A DNA stretch of 8,219 nt from Ruminococcus sp. (lineage in GTDB: Bacteria; Bacillota; Clostridia; Oscillospirales; Ruminococcaceae), in the NCBI GenBank assembly GCA_024697705.1, contig JAILFF010000087.1, positions 1-8,219 of the forward strand. The letters are read 5' to 3'. Position 1 is the first letter of the stretch. Every line of letters begins with the position of its first letter. Shown here one piece after another: positions 5,573 through 8,219 of this stretch. The position numbers and the translations under genes were made by a program. The notes beneath the pieces are model-generated. The model worked only from the letters and a program-made list of their open reading frames with translations. It ran no database searches and was not told where the DNA came from.

Positions 5573-8032
5573 TTGGCTGAGGATAAAGAGCGCAGGCTGT
5601 CACTCGGAAAGGATAACGCGGAGAAAAAAGACGATCTGGACGTTTCTCCCGTCATCAGCAACATTATGGAATATATGGGCGAATCGTCGGAGGATTCGTG
5701 GAAAAAGACCAAGAATAAGATCTCGGAACTGTTTTTCGGCGACGAAAAGCACCGTGGCAGCGGTTCTGACAGCGAAAAAACCGCGGACGACAGCGCCGAT
5801 CACGTTCCCGACAGCTCGCCGCTTATCGGCGGGGGCACTTCGGACGATGACGGCGGGTACAGCGCTTTCATGGATAACAGCCGCTCCGAATCTGCCGCCG
5901 CGCAGGATCATACCCCCGACAGCTCTCCCCTTATCGGCGGAGGTCTTTCGGAAAACGCCCGCGAATATGAGGAACCGAAGGAAACGGCGGAGGATTTCGC
6001 TCCCGAGTCTTACAGTAGGTCGGAGGAGGAGATCCTTCCCGACTACGGCGAGACTTCGCATTATTATGACGAGCCGCAGGGCAATTCGCCGATAATCGGC
6101 GGCGACGTTTACGAGGACGGGCTTTCGGATATCGGAGAGAATACCGCCGAGCCGTCATATCAGCAGAGCGGAGTCATCGAACGGGACGCCGAACAAGGCG
6201 ATTACATTCCCGACAAGACGAATCACGGCGCCTGCTTTACCATGCGCACCCTTGACGATGACGACAGGAGCAAGGCGGCGACCGTTCAGCCCGAATACAT
6301 CGGCGAGGAAAACAAGTCAAAGATCGCCGCCGGCATAGCAAAGCTCAAAACCAACATGACCGTAAGAGCGGCGGCGCTGTTCTTCGCGGCGGTGTTCAGC
6401 GTTTTCATCACTTCGGCAAACGACCTCGGGCTGCCGCTGGCGGCGGTTTTCGACCGCACGGTAAACCCGTCGGCATACCTGTTCACGAATACGATCCTCG
6501 GCATTTTGTCGGTGGGATTTGCCTACTCAATGGTAATAAACGGGCTTAAAAACTTCATAAAGCTCAAGCCCGATTCCGACTCTCTCGCGGCGATCAACCT
6601 TGTAGCCGCGTGTATCTCGGGACTTGTCACGCTGTTCGACCCCGAATCGCTGAAAGCCTCGTTCTTCCATTTGTACACGTCGGCGGCTATTTTGGGAATG
6701 TTTCTCAATACGCTGGCGAAACTCAGCGTCGCAACGCGGGCGCAGAGGAACTTCGAGTTCATGGAGAGCACCGAAAATATCTACGCTATCCGCCACGAGG
6801 ACGAATCCGTAACGTCAAGCCTTACGAACAACCACAACAACAGCATCGGCGAGATCGCACTGATGCGAAAGACCGGCTTCGTCCGCGACTTTATCAAGAA
6901 CAGCTATTCCTACGATCTTGCCGACCTTTTCGCGGAAAAGACCGCGCCGATCATCATGGGCATCGCGATAGCGGCAGGCGTTCTTTCGCTGATATTCGAC
7001 GACCATGCCGCCGCTATGCAGGAAAAACTGTTTGTGTTCTTAGCGTCGGTCTCCGGGTCGCTTTCGCTGTGCAGTTCCTTCGCGCTGGCAACAGTCGTGA
7101 ATATGCCGCTTGCCGAAGCGGGGCGAAAGGTCACGAAGAAAAAGGGCGCACTGCTCGGGTATTCGTCGGTCGAGGAATTTGCGGGCTGCGACAACGTGCT
7201 TTTCGACGCATCGCAGCTTTTCCCGAGAAACTGCCTGCATCTGACAAACATGAAGATGCTCGTTGCGACCGAGGTAGAATATGCGGTACGTTACGCCGCG
7301 AGCCTTGCGCGTGCGGGCGAGCTGTTCTCATACCCCGCGTTTGAGAAGCTGCTCGGCGGCAAGACGGACGGTTTTTACGCCGTCAAGGGGCTTGCAAACG
7401 AGGACGGCGAGGGCATTTCAGCCACGATAGCGGGCAGAAAAATGCTCTTGGGCAGCCGCGAGCTTATGAAGCGCAGTCAGATCGAGGGGCTTCCCCCGAT
7501 AGCCGCCGAGGAGAATTTCGCGGCAGACGGCTGTGTCATCTACCTTGCGGTATCGGGCAGAGCCGCGGCGATGTTCGTGCTCACGCTCACCGCCGACGAG
7601 GACACGGGCGCTGCCATGCGGGCGCTTGTTTCGGGCGGCGTAGAGGTCTATATCAGATGTCCCGACGGCATACTGACCCGCGACTACATCGCGACGCTTT
7701 ACAATGCGAAAGCCGACAAGATACACATACTCCGTCCCGATGCCGAAGGCGACACCTCGTGGATACACGAGCCTGCGGAGAGTCTTTCCGCCTCGATGTT
7801 CTGTTCGGGAAGCATTTCGGGCTTTGCGATGCTGATAGCCGAAGCGCGGCGGGTAAGGACAGCGGCGAACATCGGAATAGCTTTACAATACGGTCAGGTG
7901 ATCTTAGGCGGGCTTATTTCGGTGCTGCTGATGCTTTCGGGCAAATTCGGCATCGTCACGCCGACTGTCACAATGGCGTTCGGGTGTTCGTTCTTAGCGT
8001 TAACGCTGTTGATACAGAAATTAAAGAGCTGA
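5573..8032 (+). CDS. Degenerate P1B-type ATPase-like membrane protein (probable pseudoenzyme) with acidic N-terminal tail
   Basis: The product is 819 residues from a TTG start. Residues 1-260 are polar, Asp/Glu/Ser-rich and probably disordered, with SP(L/I/V)I motifs at 25-28, 82-88, 118-124 and 172-178, three of them followed by GG. Eight likely membrane helices follow, at about 266-283, 302-323, 337-356, 363-383, 456-476, 484-508, 762-785 and 792-815, matching the P1B layout. Between helices 6 and 7 lies a recognisable but altered catalytic unit: D545-ASQL where ATPases have DKTGT; YP (587-588) for HP; a retained GxG (612-614) and GRKMLLGSRELM (621-632), as in N-domains; and CPD (696-698) for TGD. 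The metal-site CPC reads CSS (500-502) before a typical ALATxxxM helix. The loop between helices 4 and 5 is only about 72 residues and lacks TGE; the GDGxNDxP hinge is absent. It is therefore unlikely to pump ions by the known cycle. The long intact frame argues against a decaying gene. It may be co-transcribed with rlmB; no clear promoter is seen in the gap. Confidence 0.75.
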   Translation: MAEDKERRLSLGKDNAEKKDDLDVSPVISNIMEYMGESSEDSWKKTKNKISELFFGDEKHRGSGSDSEKTADDSADHVPDSSPLIGGGTSDDDGGYSAFMDNSRSESAAAQDHTPDSSPLIGGGLSENAREYEEPKETAEDFAPESYSRSEEEILPDYGETSHYYDEPQGNSPIIGGDVYEDGLSDIGENTAEPSYQQSGVIERDAEQGDYIPDKTNHGACFTMRTLDDDDRSKAATVQPEYIGEENKSKIAAGIAKLKTNMTVRAAALFFAAVFSVFITSANDLGLPLAAVFDRTVNPSAYLFTNTILGILSVGFAYSMVINGLKNFIKLKPDSDSLAAINLVAACISGLVTLFDPESLKASFFHLYTSAAILGMFLNTLAKLSVATRAQRNFEFMESTENIYAIRHEDESVTSSLTNNHNNSIGEIALMRKTGFVRDFIKNSYSYDLADLFAEKTAPIIMGIAIAAGVLSLIFDDHAAAMQEKLFVFLASVSGSLSLCSSFALATVVNMPLAEAGRKVTKKKGALLGYSSVEEFAGCDNVLFDASQLFPRNCLHLTNMKMLVATEVEYAVRYAASLARAGELFSYPAFEKLLGGKTDGFYAVKGLANEDGEGISATIAGRKMLLGSRELMKRSQIEGLPPIAAEENFAADGCVIYLAVSGRAAAMFVLTLTADEDTGAAMRALVSGGVEVYIRCPDGILTRDYIATLYNAKADKIHILRPDAEGDTSWIHEPAESLSASMFCSGSISGFAMLIAEARRVRTAANIGIALQYGQVILGGLISVLLMLSGKFGIVTPTVTMAFGCSFLALTLLIQKLKS

Positions 8033-8070
8033 TGAAAAGCGTCCTCGCAAACTCACGGGGACGCTTTTCA
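8033..8070 (+). terminator. Terminator hairpin after the pseudo-ATPase gene
   Basis: TGAAAAGCGTCC (8033-8044) pairs perfectly with GGACGCTTTTCA (8059-8070), and three further pairs including one G-U shorten the loop to about eight bases. The stem starts one base after the stop codon. The T-run lies in the 3' arm (GCTTTTC) and the A-run in the 5' arm, the usual form of a bidirectional intrinsic terminator; after it comes A-rich sequence rather than a longer U-tract. Confidence 0.7.
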
Positions 8071-8087
8071 AATAAAAAATGCGCAAA

Positions 8088-8121
8088 TGAAGGCAAACCA
8101 AAAGTGAAGGCAAACCAAAAG
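8088..8121. repeat. Two perfect tandem copies of a 17-bp unit
   Basis: TGAAGGCAAACCAAAAG occurs at 8088-8104 and again at 8105-8121 with no mismatch, and the next T continues the pattern. The second copy is the lead-in to a CAAAAGTCTT segment related to the arms of the repeat at 4337-4416. A recent duplication or slippage at the edge of a repeat element is the simplest reading. Confidence 0.85.
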
Positions 8122-8177
8122 TCTTAGGAAGGGGGTGTGGGGGAGAACCCTTCTTCAGAAGGGTTTTCCCCCAGAGA
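8111..8177. repeat. Dispersed repeat with strong hairpin, related to the 4337-4416 family
   Basis: Positions 8111-8133 match 4338-4360 at all but two places (CAAA-C-CAAAAGTCTT-A-GGAAGGG). A stem follows: GGGGGAGAACCCTTC (8139-8153) with GAAGGGTTTTCCCCC (8158-8172), one G-U wobble and a four-base TTCA loop; outer GTCT/AGAC (8121-8124, 8174-8177) may close it. No U-tract follows, so it is not a standard terminator. From 8178 to the window end I see nothing further. Confidence 0.65.
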
Positions 8178-8219
8178 CTGAGGGGTTAAAGCAATCAACT
8201 CGGAGAAAGAAAACTGAAC

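Noticed and set aside
6610..7344. Long plus-strand frame of 244 codons inside the 819-residue gene
   Set aside because: Arg-rich shadow of the GC-biased real frame, with no binding site; the host frame has clear membrane helices and ATPase-like motifs.
5573..8032. Functional heavy-metal-transporting P1B ATPase
   Set aside because: Overall similarity is visible, but DKTGT, TGE, CPC, HP and the GDGxNDxP hinge are all changed or absent, so transport activity cannot be supported.
7657..8127. Plus-strand frame of 156 codons running over the 3' end of the pseudo-ATPase
   Set aside because: It overlaps the real frame, passes through the terminator and the tandem repeat, and has no start signals.

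Overview
The window looks like chromosomal DNA of a gut Clostridia member, probably a Ruminococcus-like Oscillospiraceae. The clues are a BspA-type leucine-rich repeat surface protein ending in a type I dockerin, moderately GC-rich coding sequence between AT-rich promoters, strong AGGAGG-type ribosome binding sites, extended -10 promoters, and several families of short palindromic repeats between genes. The species is inferred from style, not from a marker gene.

Layout. Positions 1-20 hold only the first codons of a leftward gene, with a near-consensus promoter behind it. Positions 172-204 are an intrinsic terminator for the leftward gene at 228-1619, a secreted LRR/dockerin protein. A divergent AT-rich region (1620-1872) carries its promoter, whose spacer is a run of nine AT dinucleotides, two small palindromes, and a near-consensus rightward promoter. 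That promoter drives a 761-residue hybrid histidine kinase (1873-4158) with six membrane segments, kinase core, receiver and Hpt domains; its Shine-Dalgarno lies in the loop of a perfect 7-bp hairpin. The 400-base gap after it is filled by two adjoining palindromic elements (4176-4333 and 4337-4416). A consensus promoter then reads into an RlmB/TrmH-family rRNA 2'-O-methyltransferase (4596-5375). A further repeat with heptamer-array ends (about 5401-5548) separates this from an 819-residue protein starting at TTG (5573-8032). The window closes with a bidirectional-type terminator, a 17-bp tandem duplication and another hairpin repeat related to the one at 4337.

The most unusual item is the 819-residue protein. 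It has the membrane layout and the N- and P-domain order of a P1B (heavy-metal) P-type ATPase, but nearly every catalytic signature is altered: DKTGT reads DASQL, the CPC metal site reads CSS, HP reads YP, TGD reads CPD, and the TGE actuator loop and GDGxNDxP hinge cannot be found. It also carries an acidic, probably disordered N-terminal tail with a recurring SP(L/I/V)I-GG motif. It looks like a maintained pseudo-ATPase with a non-transport role, which is inference.

The genes do not form an obvious pathway. The kinase has no response regulator beside it; the methyltransferase and the pseudo-ATPase lie in the same direction and could be co-transcribed, since no terminator with a U-tract is visible between them.
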